A DNA stretch of 64,000 nt from Dioscorea cayenensis subsp. rotundata (lineage: Eukaryota > Streptophyta > Magnoliopsida > Dioscoreales > Dioscoreaceae), in contig NC_052475.1 of NCBI RefSeq assembly GCF_009730915.1, forward strand, positions 31,991,016 to 32,055,015, read 5' to 3'. This document shows positions 48,300 through 60,846 of this stretch, in pieces; the first letter of the stretch is position 1; each line of letters opens with the position of its first letter. The notes beneath the pieces were generated by a model. It made no database searches. It had not been told where the DNA came from and was given only the letters and a program-made list of their open reading frames with translations. The position numbers and the translations under genes were made by a program.

Positions 48300-50411
48300 A
48301 CCGGCTTGTCGTCCCTAAGTCTACAGTCTACATGTTTCACCGAAAGAGGATGATTCCTGTGACTAGGAAGAGTGGTCCTGGAATATTGCCCATTATCCTT
48401 TTTCGGGATATCTGTGAAGCCGAGGTGAAGGAAGGCGGCAGGCATACATGACCGACTGGTTTAACTGTTGTAGTTTAGCATGATGTTGGGCTTATTTTTC
48501 CGTAGGGTTGAAATTCATGTCAGGCTTCAATTTTCCTAACCTCCATTGCTAGTCATGCCTCATATTATTCCGCCTAGTGTGCCCACCTCCCAATTTCTGT
48601 ACAATCTGTTGCAATCTCACATTATTTCCCGAATAGCTGCCTCTTTTCTTTTTTTTTTTGGCCCCCTTTCTTTCCCAATTTGTAGGGGTTCAATGTATTT
48701 ATGATTCTAGTTTGTAGGTGCAGTATAATTGCCATGTGCTTGTTGGCCGAAAGTTTGATGGAAACATGTTCATGCTGTGATATCATGCTGATTGATGATG
48801 AAGATTTTGCAATTGCTAATCATTTTGTAGTTATTAATTGTTTATTAAGAAAAAAACTATAAAAAGGGCTTTAAAGGGTATATTGAAAATCCAAGCTGCT
48901 AATATTTCATATTTGTAACTGGTAGCAGACTTGCATCATTGATTCTTTTATTTATTATTCTATTTTATTTTTCTAGTCATTCATTTGCATGAAACTATAC
49001 AGCAGACACAATGGTAAAAGTAGCCGTCCGAGCAGCAGGGACATCATGACAATCAATTAGATTAATTGCAAAAGATAATTAAACAAATTTATTATTCAAA
49101 CAAACTTAAAAAAAAAAAAAAAGCTTTTTTGTTTTGACAAAGTACTCTATTGTCATGCCATGATCTACTTTTTGAGAGTAGACAAAAAGTAGACAAGATT
49201 CTACACAATGGATCTCTCAATAAATACAGAATTGATACAAATAAATACAAGTGGCTTAAATAAATAGCATTAGCACTTGAGGAATCACAAGATTGAAACT
49301 TTGAAAAGGAGAATCACAAATAACAGTTAGATGTGCATTGAGCTTTGAGGAAGAAATAACGTAGAGTGAAACATTAACAAATGTTTTGTCAACAGTCCAA
49401 GCTCAAATTGTTCATAGGATTTCAGATATTATTTGGAATGCCATAATACTTTGTGGGGTTTAGGTGCACCTTCAATCCCTGATCTCAGAAAATATTCTGC
49501 AGAGAAAGGTTCATCAAGCTATTGCTGAATAAACACACCATGCCAAGAAGGCAACCATCTGGACTCCGGCACCAATGAATAAGCAGAAGCTCGCTTCCCT
49601 GGAAGACGAAAGCAGTCAGCAGAAAAACATCTTAAAATCAGAGTAGTACTTCACACTAGATAAACAAATACATTCTCAGAAGAACCTTTAAAACAAGAAT
49701 TTTAAAGTGCGAATTCAGAATATAAATGACATTCACCTAATAAGGAAGCATTCTATATCGTGTATCTCCAGTAGTTATTTCAGTATCTATAGCGCACCCG
49801 ACATTACTATATTGAGTATTAACATTCTTCATTTTTATATGTACATCCATGCAAGTTTCAAGATTTGCTAAGATAAACTTGGACATACATACCATAGATA
49901 TATAATATATATTGAGAATTCAGGAAAATCATTGGCTAGTGCAATCACACTATAAACAAATTTATATAATGTGTACCTTACACTAGGTGAATTGTGACTA
50001 ACATTGACTAGAAAATACAACAAAGCGGATAAATTACTGCAGGCAATAAGTTCAATAGTTTTTTTCTGATGCTTGCAAGAAAATAAAATGCCATATACTC
50101 TAGCCCAGCCCAACTTGCATAGCCAACTACCATATAAAACAACATGAAAATGCAACAAATTAGAGAACTTACACTCCACCTCCACCTTTCATAGAGGAAT
50201 TATGGTTAATATTGGAGAGTTCCACCAGAAACTTCAAAGGCTATCCATGGTTTAGTATTTAAAATTCAAGTTGATGAGAACCAAACTTTTATCTCTGTCA
50301 GCAAAAATCAAAATCGCCTGAAGGAAAAAATGAACAAATGACAATCACCTGATGGCCCAGAAAGCACAAAACTCAAATGGTTTATCTTGATAGTAATACC
50401 TCATACCTGGT
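48300..50411. other. Convergent 3' regions of EPL and the P-loop ATPase gene
   Basis: 2.1 kb between facing stop codons. About 48300-48730 is the likely EPL 3' UTR; the left of 50411 is the likely ATPase 3' UTR. The middle is AT-rich with several A runs (for example 49107-49122). I see no coding frame with domain or splice support. Confidence 0.6.
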
Positions 50412-53400
50412 CTACTTATAGCCTAATTCTTTCATCAAATGGCGATAACTCCGACCACGCACAATGCGCTGCCATAGGAATGCTGTATAGTCTCCAAGGT
50501 TCATCTGCATCCTTTCATGGACAAGCCTGAAAGTGGAAGAACTTCTGATTAAATTGAAATTTTCAACTGATTTTCTAACTATGGATTATTCCAAGTTCAG
50601 TTAACTCACCATCTGGCAAGACACCTCTGAACACCTCTAGTTATAGGACGAAAGAAAGATGGATCTCGCTGTTTATAAAGCAAACCAACCTAAAAGTAGA
50701 GGATGATTGCAAAGTGGCATTAGACGCCATCAAAGGTACTTTGCAGATAGGTTCTAATGGAACAACCAAATAAAAAATAATATTCTAATTGACTGACAGA
50801 TATTCTAAATATTGATAGGAAAGGCACCTCCACTTACCTCTAGCATAGCAACAGCAGAAGGATCTTCCAAAATTTCAAGGCTAAAATCCGCCAAATAATT
50901 TACCTATACGGGAAACAGGAAATAAAATTTTCCATGGGCAACACTAAGTGAAAAGTAAAAATAACTCAATTAGATTGGCAATAAAAACAAAAAGAAAGAA
51001 AGCCGCTGGCAAAGGTGTGGGAGCATCAGCAAGTTTCAAACAGAAAAGATCAAAGTGGTAAATGAAGATCTTATCCATTATTAAGGATTGTCTTTTTGGT
51101 TAGCTACCTAACCAACATTGTCCATTGTCTAAGAGCCATGCCTCTAACCTGTTGTTACAAGCAAACTTCTAACATTACATTTGTTTCCACTAAAACTTAC
51201 CCTCGAAGGAGGTGACGAAGAGCGAACATTCATTCCATCAAGTAAAGCATTACAGATTCTATCAATATGACTTAAATTCAACTTCAGAAGCACTAACCTA
51301 TAGACCCTTCAGTTCATTTGAACAAGAATAAGCTTTAATTTTACCAAAATTCACATAGTTTGGTTCGGATTTAGTCTTAAATCTTAATATAGACATGCAT
51401 AATTTGGTCAAAATCATTGAAAGACATGAATATTTTATCTGCTAACGAGTGGTGTCTAATCATTTTGAACATGCCTAACCAGTCTTTCAGAGTGATTCTT
51501 GAATATATGCAAAAGAGAAAATCTCAGGAGTATTCAACATCGCATCACAATTGAAAATTTCAGGAAAACAAACACAAACTATAACTTGAAACAAAAATAA
51601 TTTATGAGGTAGGACCAAGGACTCTCACCCCAAATTCAGCATTTACAAAGGATTGAACAAAATCCATTAGCTGAAGTTTTGCCCACTCCATGCAAACTGC
51701 TGGATCACTCGAGCGAGGTGGATGTCTCCAGGGAGAACCAAATGGCAATCTATTTTCTGGAATTTTTCCATCATGAACATCACAAACAAATTTTTGCAGC
51801 ATCACTAAGGCTGACTCCATGGCAGGGTTCACCACAGACACCTGCTAAGGCAGCAAAAAATTACAGAGGTTGGATATAAGAGGCCTTTGACCTAGAAAGA
51901 TGATCAGGGGACAGGGGAATATCAATGCCCAAATAAAGCAGTAAGGAATAATATGAGAAGATACTTACTTGCAAATAAGCCAAGTAGGCATCAACAACAT
52001 CCTCAAAACTACTGCTATCCTGCATAATCCTACCATAACAAATAGGAGGAAATATCATGGATCTTCAAATGCGGTATCACATGCTTCATTGCCATTATAT
52101 ATAGTTTTAGATGATTAGAAGAAAAACATCAATTAAAAAACAATGCAATGACATTATAAGCACTACCACGGAACAGTGTTAGAATAGCGCAAAAAGTGCT
52201 TGCTTAAGCGACCTAGGCGAGGCGCCATCAAAGAAGCACTGCCTAAGCAAGCACTGCAACCCAGGCGCAATGCAAAAAAGCAAGAAAAATGGTTCTTTTG
52301 TTGGTTTTTTTTTTACATTTTTTAAATGCTTTTTAGGAAATACAAACAATTATACCTGGAAATTGTAATAATTAAGAAGAGAGCTTTTCAAAACAAATTA
52401 AAGCAACTTTGGGAATATGGAGAGACTTTTTAGGAGAGAATAAAACACAGAAAGAAATAAAGCAAAGAAAGAGATTAAAAAAAAAAGAAAATTCATTTTA
52501 AAAAAACTACAGGTAAACTTTGAGATATTTTATGTGAAAGATAAGGAAGTTTAATTGGGAAAGAGTTCTACTTTGAGAAGATTATTGACACAGCATATTG
52601 AAGCAACATCTTATGTTTGTGTTTATGTTTTTATTTTGAATCTTCAATATTTTATATTTTAGTAGATGATTATTATATTAATTTAAGTTCAATCTTATGC
52701 AATTTCAGTGTTATTTTCTATTTTTTAGTTTTTCATTTTAAATAGCGCTTCATGCTGCTCGAGGCACAGGCGAGTGCCTCAGACGATTTATATTTTCATC
52801 GCCTTAAAGGCGCTTAGCGCTTTTAATTACACTGCCATGGAATGAGTAAAACTTGCTTTGTTTAAGAGCTAATAATTAAATCATTAAATTGCATGTTGAT
52901 AATAACATAAATAGGTCTAATGTAAGAAAGTTAGCATTTTATATCTCTAACTAAAACTAATGTATTCCACTTCATAAAGGTGGAATGACTTGTACAAGTC
53001 TTGCTTTTACAACATGCAAAAGAGAGATGGAAAAGAAATGCTTACCCCTGATCATGAGCATTTTGCTTGAGAGAATACAGCTCAGAAAGATGCCGTGGAC
53101 TTGGACCAAGAACCTCATCGATTACTTTCCACTGCAAATTAAAAATAGCATATAGATTATAGGATAGGTAATTGAGATTGTTGGCTGACATTCTGATAAA
53201 TAATAATGAAAAGAATATCTACAGTCAAATGAGGAAGGATTTGACACCTCAGATTCACTGAAGAAATCAGGTACCATGTGCAGTTTAGCTTCTTGACGAG
53301 TCCAGCCATATGTCTGCACCATTCAATAGTAAATCTGCAAGTCAGATAAAGGTCTAAGAAACTCCAACACCAATGGATTACGCCTATCAAAACTTTGATC

Positions 53401-55281
53401 ATGTCTCATTGGAGCAGGTAATAAGAACACTAAAAAGATGAATAACTAGCACACCTCACGTGAAAGAAATATGTCTGGAAATCCAAAATCGATGAACACT
53501 TGATATGAATAATAGCTGAAAAATTTTAAAAACATGTAAGCAAAGGAATCCATCTTAAAGAAAGTCAAGGCTGTATAATCAGATGAAGAAATGATATGCA
53601 AAATAATTAGGAAAAAATGCAAACTGATGGTCATGAATGCTGTACCTATCTGATGTTACAAGGAACACAGGCAAGCACCTCTCATTCACACCCAGGGCTA
53701 TCACTCTCCACAAGAAACTATCATGGTACATTGCCGCAGACACAGACGAATCATCCGTCAGGAATGCCTTCCGAAGAATATCAATGTTGTTTATTACCAG
53801 CTTTGGCTGCATCAAAAAATGTCTTGCTTCAACTAATTCTTCAGATATAACTATGTTGCAACTTTATTTATCATTAAAGTCAACACCGGCAAAAGCAACC
53901 AATTTTAGTAGGAAAAACAAGATGACATTAAGAATAATAGGGATACAAAACAAACATCATAAGCAAGTTGTAAAGATATTAATGATTGGAAATTTCAGCC
54001 TACTTTCACCAAAATTTTACAAAATATACAAAAGATATTATAGAGCTTATGCAAATAAAACACCAAGTAGTTATGGAACAAAGCGCCATCCCAAAAATTA
54101 TTTGAGCCCTGAATCAAATAATATTTAGGGTTTTAAAGTTACGAAACACGATTATTTGAAGGTTGATCAAAACTTATAAAACCTCATATCATAAAGGACA
54201 AGCCATCAATCTCTTATCAAAAACAAAATGATACCCCAGGAAAGAAAACCTCATCCCCGGTGCCCTTCATCTGCAAAAACAAAAACTAAAATCTTCATCC
54301 ATGAAGAGCAATGAAGTAAAGATTTGCCACGAGGGTTTTGTTGTTTAGGGTTTTGGAACTTAAGATGATACAGGAACAATAAGATACATCCACAGAAAAT
54401 ACAAGAAGGCATGTTTTATAATCTCAAATCTAATTTGTAATCTTTTTATTCTTTTTTCCTTGAGTTCTAATACCTGGAAGAGATCACTTTCTGCAGCTCC
54501 AGAGAGAATCTCGAGCAGTAAGCACGGCCAATCAGTAACTGAATGTGCCAGTGACCTCGAGAAGCCTCCCTTCCGATTGAGTTCCCTCACCGCCTCCTTC
54601 CTCCACTCCTGATGCAGCTCCACCACCTCCTTCGCCACCCTAAGCGCCGCCGCCGCTTCCTTCATGTACGCCACCTCCTCCTTCGAGTGCCCCCCTTCCA
54701 ACTCCTCGATATCCACCAGCCGCATCCTCGCTATCACAGCCTTGTTCCATAGAGAAGTAATGGACGACGATTTTGAGCTAGGATCAGTGTTAGTGAGCCT
54801 CCGGAGAGCGGAAAGGATGCCAAGCCGCCGATTAAGAACAGATAGAACTCCACGCGCGCCGATAGCACCGAGACGAACACCGCGGTCCACCATGGACTCG
54901 ATCTCACCTTCCAGAGCATCACGAAGCTCTCTGAGATCCCTCGGCTGTGAAGCAGCCCAAGGGATAGCACCACCGCCACCGGAGAAGTCCACGTAGCCAG
55001 CAACATGGGGGCCTTTGTTCCAATCATTAAGAAGACCTGAAAAACGAGGCAAAAGCAGTGTTAGATCAGAAGAAACCGAATCGATGGAAAAGGAAATGAT
55101 CAGAATGGGAGATGGCCGGACGATGGCGGATGAGGGAGGTCTTGCCGACGCCACGAGGGCCGTGGAGGAGGAGAGGTTGGGGAACCACGGGGTGGTAGGC
55201 ATGGTTGTTGAGGATGGTCTCGAGGAGGGGACGGGGGATGATGCGCCAGGGCTTCGCCGCGCTGCGCGCCATCGTCGCCAT
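50412..55281 (-). CDS. P-loop ATPase (archaeal ATPase/AAA+-like), role unknown
   Basis: Eleven minus-strand exons join in frame: 55281-55122, 55036-54474, 53806-53646, 53515-53455, 53313-53248, 53131-53046, 52029-51969, 51841-51629, 50903-50838, 50689-50610, 50526-50412, giving 543 residues. PLLLHGPRGVGKTSLIRH (about 36-53) holds the Walker A motif. LVINNID near 244-250 is the likely Walker B strand, and LPVFLVTSD after it looks like a sensor-1 strand, so the fold is AAA+/STAND or ATPase_2-like. The C-terminal half (GWTRQEAKLHMVPDFFSESE, VVNPAMESALVMLQKFV, RGRSYRHLMKELGYK) is well ordered but I cannot name it. Exon 2 is GC-rich. Start choice: MATMARSAAKPW at 55281; an in-frame ATG 25 codons upstream at 55356 is possible and would lengthen the protein. 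The N-terminus is basic and could target an organelle. The intron between exons 6 and 7 carries a hAT element. I give no function beyond ATP binding. Confidence 0.85.
52174..52834. mobile_element. Non-autonomous hAT-type element in an intron of the ATPase gene
   Basis: The 661-bp element begins CAGTGTTAGAATAGCGC and ends GCGCTTTTAATTACACTG, terminal inverted repeats of the hAT type (CAGTGT...). It is flanked by an 8-bp target duplication, ccacggaa (52166-52173) and ccatggaa (52835-52842), with one mismatch, which is the size hAT transposases make. Subterminal GGCG/CGCC motifs recur (aagcgacctaggcgaggcgcc on the left, cgccttaaaggcgcttagcgc on the right). The centre is AT-rich and holds no transposase, so it depends on another element for movement. 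Confidence 0.88.
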
Positions 55282-56986
55282 TGACGGCACCGTCGACCTC
55301 CGTTGAGGCGCCAAACGCGAACCCTGGGCTTTTTGGTTCAGCTCTCCAGGGTTCACTTTACATTCGTATTTCTTATTTGCTAAAATTTTTTATAAAGAGT
55401 TTTCGCTGGCACAACCCTGTAAAAATCCGAAATTACAGTGGGACTGAACTTATTCTTGCTTACCCATAAATTTTTTTTAATTAATACATCCATGTAAAAA
55501 TGAGTTTTTATTTGTCATAAATTATGTAATTTCACTGTATATATAATGCATTTGTTAATATAGTCAGAATAATTATAATTATAAATTAAGAAATAAATAT
55601 GCAAAGTATGCTTGTAGTATGTGGGTAGCCGCAGGACTATTTTTATCAAGGGGCTATTTTTAAATTCTAATAAATGTATCACATGAAATGTATTAACAAA
55701 AATATATAAACAAGTTGAAAGGTAAGCCAAAACTATTTATAGATAGATTGTATAAAATTTAAGTAGAAAACAGATTAAAATTTGACTTGATTCAAGTCCT
55801 TCTAAACTTTTTCTAAATGATCGAGAATTTAAGATCCCACACAACAATTCAATTTAGAAAGGTCCCTATAAAATTAAAATTGTTAATTAGTTGTTCAAGA
55901 CAATAAAATCCTAACTTTAAATAATCTAGTAAAATATGGTTATAATAGCATATTCACATCCACATGTGTCACACAGCCATAGAGGCTACATATTATCTAC
56001 TCATGAACTGCCCATCCGCATTAAGGATTTGATTACACTATTCTACCCTTTTCAATGTTACAAAACAAGCCAATTACCTTTGAAGAGATTTAGACCCTTT
56101 GGGTCAACAACAAGAGCATCAACTACCTTAGGCTAGAAAACTTCCTCATCCAAGCTATTTGGTAAAATATCTGGTAAAAATGAAATAATCGTATTTTCTC
56201 ATATATGGCATTAACGTCGTGTTTTTTGTCTATATTTAAAATTGATCATGTGCTGATTGTTTAAATAAATGCACCTCTAAATTCCCGAAATACCACACTT
56301 GAAGAGGCACTCACAGGCACTCATGACTATCAAAAAGAGCCTTGAGTTTGTGGAACTTTTGATCCCTGCACTAGAAGAACAGACTACTTACTCCTCGCAT
56401 AGAAATACTTCTGACCCAGCTATCTTAACGTCTATTTCTTTTACCTATGTTTTTCCTTCCTCGTGTTAGCTTATTCCCTCTACCTCTAGTGGACCCCTAG
56501 TAGTTTATTTTTTTGTGTATTTCCATTGAATGTGACGTGACATCTTTGTTATCTCCCTTTTTGGTTTTGATATTTATCATCTATCACATCTGTATTATGT
56601 TTTTTTTCTTTGGTAGTGAATTAATGGTTTATCTATATTATTAAAAAATAATAATAATAATAATAATAATAATAATCCTATCACCTCTAACGTGAAAAAT
56701 CATTGAACAGAAGTTAAAAATATATATATATATATATATTAAAAAATATTCATGAATAAACCATTGAAAATTCTTTATTAGCACTAATTACAGTTTTCAC
56801 TAATTACCCCCGGAGAGATTAAATTTACTTTCCCAAGTGACAAATAATTTGCAAACCTTCCAGGGGGTTACCAAGTAATAATCCACGTTGCTATAAAAGG
56901 GCGTTCGCGATTCCCCTGTCGCCGCCGATCTCTGTGTCTCGGTTCCCGGTCTCCGTTGAAGCCCTAGAAATCCCCGATCGGTGGTC
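55282..56986. other. Divergent intergenic region between ATPase and microprotein genes
   Basis: GC-rich next to the ATPase start and AT-rich from about 55380 on. It contains (AAT)n at about 56646-56677 and (TA)n at about 56721-56739. The right end holds the microprotein promoter. No gene seen in the middle. Confidence 0.6.
56892..56899 (+). promoter_or_regulatory. TATA box of the microprotein gene
   Basis: tataaaag in the context gctataaaagggcg, 88 bases before the ATG at 56987. This leaves room for a leader of about 60 bases that includes gaagccctagaaatcc. Confidence 0.6.
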
Positions 56987-57233
56987 ATGTTCGGAAGCAA
57001 CAGAGGAGTAGTGGGTGACAAGTGGTCGAGGAGGATCCTCTGGCTGTGCGTCATCGGCAGCGGCATCAGTAACCTCGCAACGCTCCTCTCATCCCAAAGG
57101 TATCCATCTTGTGGTTTCTGATTGTTCTTCGATTGTTGCAGGCCTCTACATGGTGGCGGTGGAGAGGCAGGCTCAGAACCGGAACCGAATGATCGGGGAG
57201 CAATTCAGCGATGCTGAGGGAGAAGAGATTTGA
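56987..57233 (+). CDS. 57-aa single-pass membrane microprotein
   Basis: Two exons, 56987-57068 and 57142-57233, split by a 73-base GT-AG intron, encode 57 residues. The protein starts MFGSNRGVVGDKWSRRILWL, has one hydrophobic helix at about residues 17-32 (ILWLCVIGSGISLYMV), then a basic/polar stretch AVERQAQNRNRMIGEQ and an acidic end. The basic residues before the helix and a short acidic tail would fit a small organelle or ER membrane protein. I think I have seen similar short proteins annotated as uncharacterised in other plants, but I cannot name a family. The splice joins the codon for Ser across the intron, and reading through the intron destroys the membrane helix, which supports the spliced form. 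Confidence 0.7.
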
Positions 57234-57278
57234 GGAGAGTGTCTTCAATAGGTGAATTCGGTGGATGTCAGTCTCAAA

Positions 57279-57281
<3 letters not shown>

Positions 57282-57337
<56 letters not shown>
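57282..57337. repeat. (CT)n microsatellite
   Basis: About 28 CT units, 50 bases after the stop of the microprotein gene and thus probably in its 3' UTR or a UTR intron. Confidence 0.97.
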
Positions 57338-57344
<7 letters not shown>

Positions 57345-59205
57345 TTGTTTGTTTTTGATTTAGGGAATAGACGTTTGTCTTGTTCTTGTGTTGTTTCGCT
57401 ATAGTTTGGAGAGAGTATGCGTATGCTATGAATTTGATCATCTTGAACAATTGCTGAATCTTCATCTGGTTATTGTATTCAGTTTTGTGTTGATTTTTAT
57501 TGTTATGGTTGTTGTGAGTTTATTTGCACTTGTTTGCTAATTGTTGGAATTTAATTAGCTAGTGTCTACTGTTTGAAATCGGTGTTTGATTACTTAGCAA
57601 TTAGCATTACGGATAAGGTTCCAGTTGAGTGTTCTTGAATTGTCAAGTAGGAAAACTATGTGACCAAGGGAGGAGGATGCTTAATGTCTAAATTTGGTAG
57701 CGTTTGTTTTGAGCAATTCAGCTAGTAGGAAGGAATGATGGATTTTCAAAGTTTGACAGCACATTGTACATTTTTATGGTTTTGATTTTTGTATTCTAAG
57801 TAGACTAGATCCTTTATAGTTCACATAAACTTTGTAAGCTTTTTATTCACTTGGAGAGGTTGGTTGTGAATACGAAACATCTCGATTTATATCAGGTGGC
57901 TTGAATTTGAACCCTTGTAATATTGTGATATCTGTTTAATTAAAACTCAAGATTTCTCTTCTTGCTGATCAGTGATCACTATACTCACCAAGAAGAAAAC
58001 TGTCATTCTAGTGGAAAACTGAGAGGGATTCTTCAACTTTTCCATTTGTCTCTATCATTATATGGGATGAATTAAGTGAATGAAGGGCACCACCAACCTT
58101 AACTTGAAGTATAGTGCAAGTTAAATGGTACTGGCGAAAAAGTTGTTTTGTGGTAACCCCGGAAGTAATTGGTTTGGATATGACCATTCTCATGCTTGCC
58201 ATGAGGATGAGAACGTGCCTCACACCTTCTGCTCTTGGAATTTGATCCAGAATTAAATTCATAATCAAAATGCGATATGCAATTCTTTCACTAGATTATT
58301 TCTTGTGCCAATCATTTTTGTTGCATTTGGAATACTGTATAAAGTGTGATGGCAGGATACTGCTACCAGCTTGGTTCTCTAGTATTGGAATTGAAGCATC
58401 AGTTATGATTGAAGATGTCATTTTCATCATCATTTTATCAATTTCGGCTGGGTCTAGTATGTTCAGAGCAGAGCGGATGTTATCAAGAAGATCAAACCTG
58501 ATGTTTATGAGTGGATGTCAACTAAAACCAAGTCCAGGTGATTCAACCTGTATAAAAGATTTGTTAGATATGGTTTGCTCTTTAGCTTTTCCTTTCACTG
58601 CTGAACATTTCCTAGGTTTTCTTTTAGGCTTGAGTTGTAACTATCAAGATATCAGCTGGTAGCATATTCACCATCATCAATCATATATATATTTAAGTTG
58701 CTCTTTGCCCTTTTCTATTTCTCATCAGGCTTTTATTTCTTATTGAAATGTAGACAAAGCAATTTCTGCTAATTTATCAAAAACTACAATATAAATGTGA
58801 GGAATCTTATAAGTTCCTTGATTTTTCTAGGAGAACTATAATTCCTTTGTTTTCTATGTAATTGCATGTTTTCTTACTATACAACTTAACATTGGCCACA
58901 TTTTCTTACAAAAGTCACAATTAATTGTCAATCTTTTGTCTTGAAACTTGAATGTTGCTATGTGGAATTCAAATTTTTTTGTGGCTTTGCTGATTTCCTA
59001 GTACCAATCTTACATTTAGATATTGAACAGTTCAGTTTGAGTGTAATGTCTAACTTCAACTTCGAAATTTCTTAGGCCTTAATGCTCAGAACCTGACACA
59101 AAGCATATAAGCTCACAATTACCATGCAGAATATTGGTATTGCACCAATTGAAGCGTAGAGATTAGATTCTGTTGAGCACAGTTCTCCCTACTGTTTTGT
59201 GTATC
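57338..59205. other. 3' part of the microprotein transcript and PPR upstream region
   Basis: AT-rich, T-rich on the plus strand as in transcribed UTR or intron. Several open stretches of 60-130 codons occur but none shows a known domain, and their codon use is not gene-like. A promoter for the PPR gene should lie in the right half; no clear TATA box is seen. Confidence 0.5.
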
Positions 59206-60846
59206 ATGGAAATAATGAAGAGTTCTTTAAAACTCCTTGCAAGCTGTGCTTCTTTGAGGGCATTGAAGCAAATCCATGCTCATATGTTTCTCAATGGATT
59301 ACATCATGATAACTATGTGGCAGTGCAGCTCTTGTCATTTTGCAGTAGGGAATTAAGAGAAGTTGGTTATGCACGCATGATATTTAATAGCCTTGCCCAT
59401 TCTGCAAATGTGTTTCTTTGGACTGCCATGATTACATCTTACTCCAATCATCAAACTGGTACAATGAGGGAGGCTTTCACCATATACAAGTTGATGCAGC
59501 AACAGGGGCCTTCTCCAAACAAATTCACTTTGTCATCTGTTCTCAAAGCATGTTCATCCTTACAAGCTGTGGCAGAAGGTAATCAAATTCATGCTCATGC
59601 ATTCAAACTTGGATTTCTTTCCTCCATTTATGTGCAAACAGCATTATTGGATATGTATGCGAAGCATGGTCAGGTACAAAAAGCGGGGAACATTTTTGGT
59701 GATCTGTCTGGTGAAAATGTTGTTGCTTGTAATGCTATGATTTCATGCTACACTAAGATTGGTGATATGATTGCTGCACGAGAAATTTTTGGTAAAATGT
59801 CTCACAAGGATGGTATTTCATGGTCTGTCATGATATCAGGATATGCAGGTAGTGGAAACATGCTGGCTGCTAGAGAACTGTTCCATCTAATGTCAGAGAG
59901 AGGAATCAATTCTTGGAATGCATTGGTTGCTGGATATACTCATAATGGGGAATGGTATGAAGCCTTCAAACTCTTTAGCTTCATGTGCCTTGAGTATGTG
60001 AAACCCAATCCCACAACAATGACAATTTTGATGTCTGCTTGTGGCCAGTTGGGAGCTTTAAAGCTGGCGTGGCAATTACATGGATACCTATGGAAGCACT
60101 GTATTGAGAAGAATGTACATGTGCATAATTCTTTGATAGACATGTATGCTAAATGTGGTAGTCTCCATGAGGCTCATAAAGTTTTCTCTGAGATGCCTAC
60201 AAAGGATGTAGTATCATTCAATGTGATGATTGGGGGCTTTGCTAATTATGGGCATGGAGAGAATGCCCTTGAGCTTTTCGCTGAGATGCTAGAGGGAGGG
60301 ATTCAACCTGATACATTCACCTTTTTAGGTATCTTATCAGCATGCTGTCACTCCAGGCTTGTTGACTCTGGTGCCAAGTTCTTCAGTTGTATGAAAAGGG
60401 ATTTTGGAATAGAGCCCTCAGTGGATCACTATGCCTGCATGGTTGACCTCTTTGGACGAGCAGGTTATGTTGAGGAGGCCTATGATTTTGTAAAGGCAAT
60501 GCATGTTGCACCACATGCTGGCGTGTGGGGAGCTCTTCTTAATGCATGCAGGACTTACTGTGATGTCAAAATCGGTGAAATTGCAGCACATGAACTTTTC
60601 AGGATTGAACCATGGAATCCTGGCAATTATGTGATTCTATCTAATATTTATGCTAGAGCTCATTGTTGGGACAGTGTAACAAAGATCAGGCGCTTTATGA
60701 GAGGCAGGACAGTGGAAAAAACATCCGGTTCCAGTTGGATCCAGGTGAATCATGAGTTCCATAAATTCACAATGGGAGAGGCCCTTCACCCTCAGAATGA
60801 GGAAATTTACGGAGTATTGAAGAATATATATTTACAGTTCTTGTAG
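59206..60846 (+). CDS. Pentatricopeptide repeat protein, PLS class, E/E+ subgroup
   Basis: An intronless frame of 546 residues. The first ATG in frame is at 59206; another lies three codons on. PPR proteins of the PLS class bind organelle RNA one repeat per base, usually at C-to-U editing sites. P, L and S repeats run through about residues 15-440, with typical pieces such as LKQIHAHMFLNGL, NVFLWTAMITSYSNH, PNKFTLSSVLKACSSLQAV, ALLDMYAKHGQVQKAGNIF, HNSLIDMYAKCGSLHEAHKVF and DVVSFNVMIGGFANYG. The end shows the E motif (GVWGALLNACRTYCDVKIGE, NPGNYVILSNIYA) and an E+ motif (SGSSWIQVNHEFHKFTMGEA, HPQNEEIYGVLKNI). A DYW deaminase domain is absent, so it would need a DYW partner. The N-terminus is not an obvious transit peptide, so the target organelle is uncertain. 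No breaks seen. Confidence 0.93.
   Translation: MEIMKSSLKLLASCASLRALKQIHAHMFLNGLHHDNYVAVQLLSFCSRELREVGYARMIFNSLAHSANVFLWTAMITSYSNHQTGTMREAFTIYKLMQQQGPSPNKFTLSSVLKACSSLQAVAEGNQIHAHAFKLGFLSSIYVQTALLDMYAKHGQVQKAGNIFGDLSGENVVACNAMISCYTKIGDMIAAREIFGKMSHKDGISWSVMISGYAGSGNMLAARELFHLMSERGINSWNALVAGYTHNGEWYEAFKLFSFMCLEYVKPNPTTMTILMSACGQLGALKLAWQLHGYLWKHCIEKNVHVHNSLIDMYAKCGSLHEAHKVFSEMPTKDVVSFNVMIGGFANYGHGENALELFAEMLEGGIQPDTFTFLGILSACCHSRLVDSGAKFFSCMKRDFGIEPSVDHYACMVDLFGRAGYVEEAYDFVKAMHVAPHAGVWGALLNACRTYCDVKIGEIAAHELFRIEPWNPGNYVILSNIYARAHCWDSVTKIRRFMRGRTVEKTSGSSWIQVNHEFHKFTMGEALHPQNEEIYGVLKNIYLQFL

Noticed and set aside
55282-55356. ATPase start at MNPGELNQ (55356)
   Set aside because: Possible, but the extra residues look like leader sequence (basic, Gln/Pro-rich, no conservation I know) and MATMARSA is a more usual start; kept as an alternative in the gene entry.
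58008-58662. Open frames of 86 and 130 codons upstream of the PPR gene
   Set aside because: No domain, no splice support, and strongly AT-driven residue composition.
59173-59205. PPR start 11 codons upstream
   Set aside because: The upstream extension starts with TTG, not ATG; the first in-frame ATG is at 59206.
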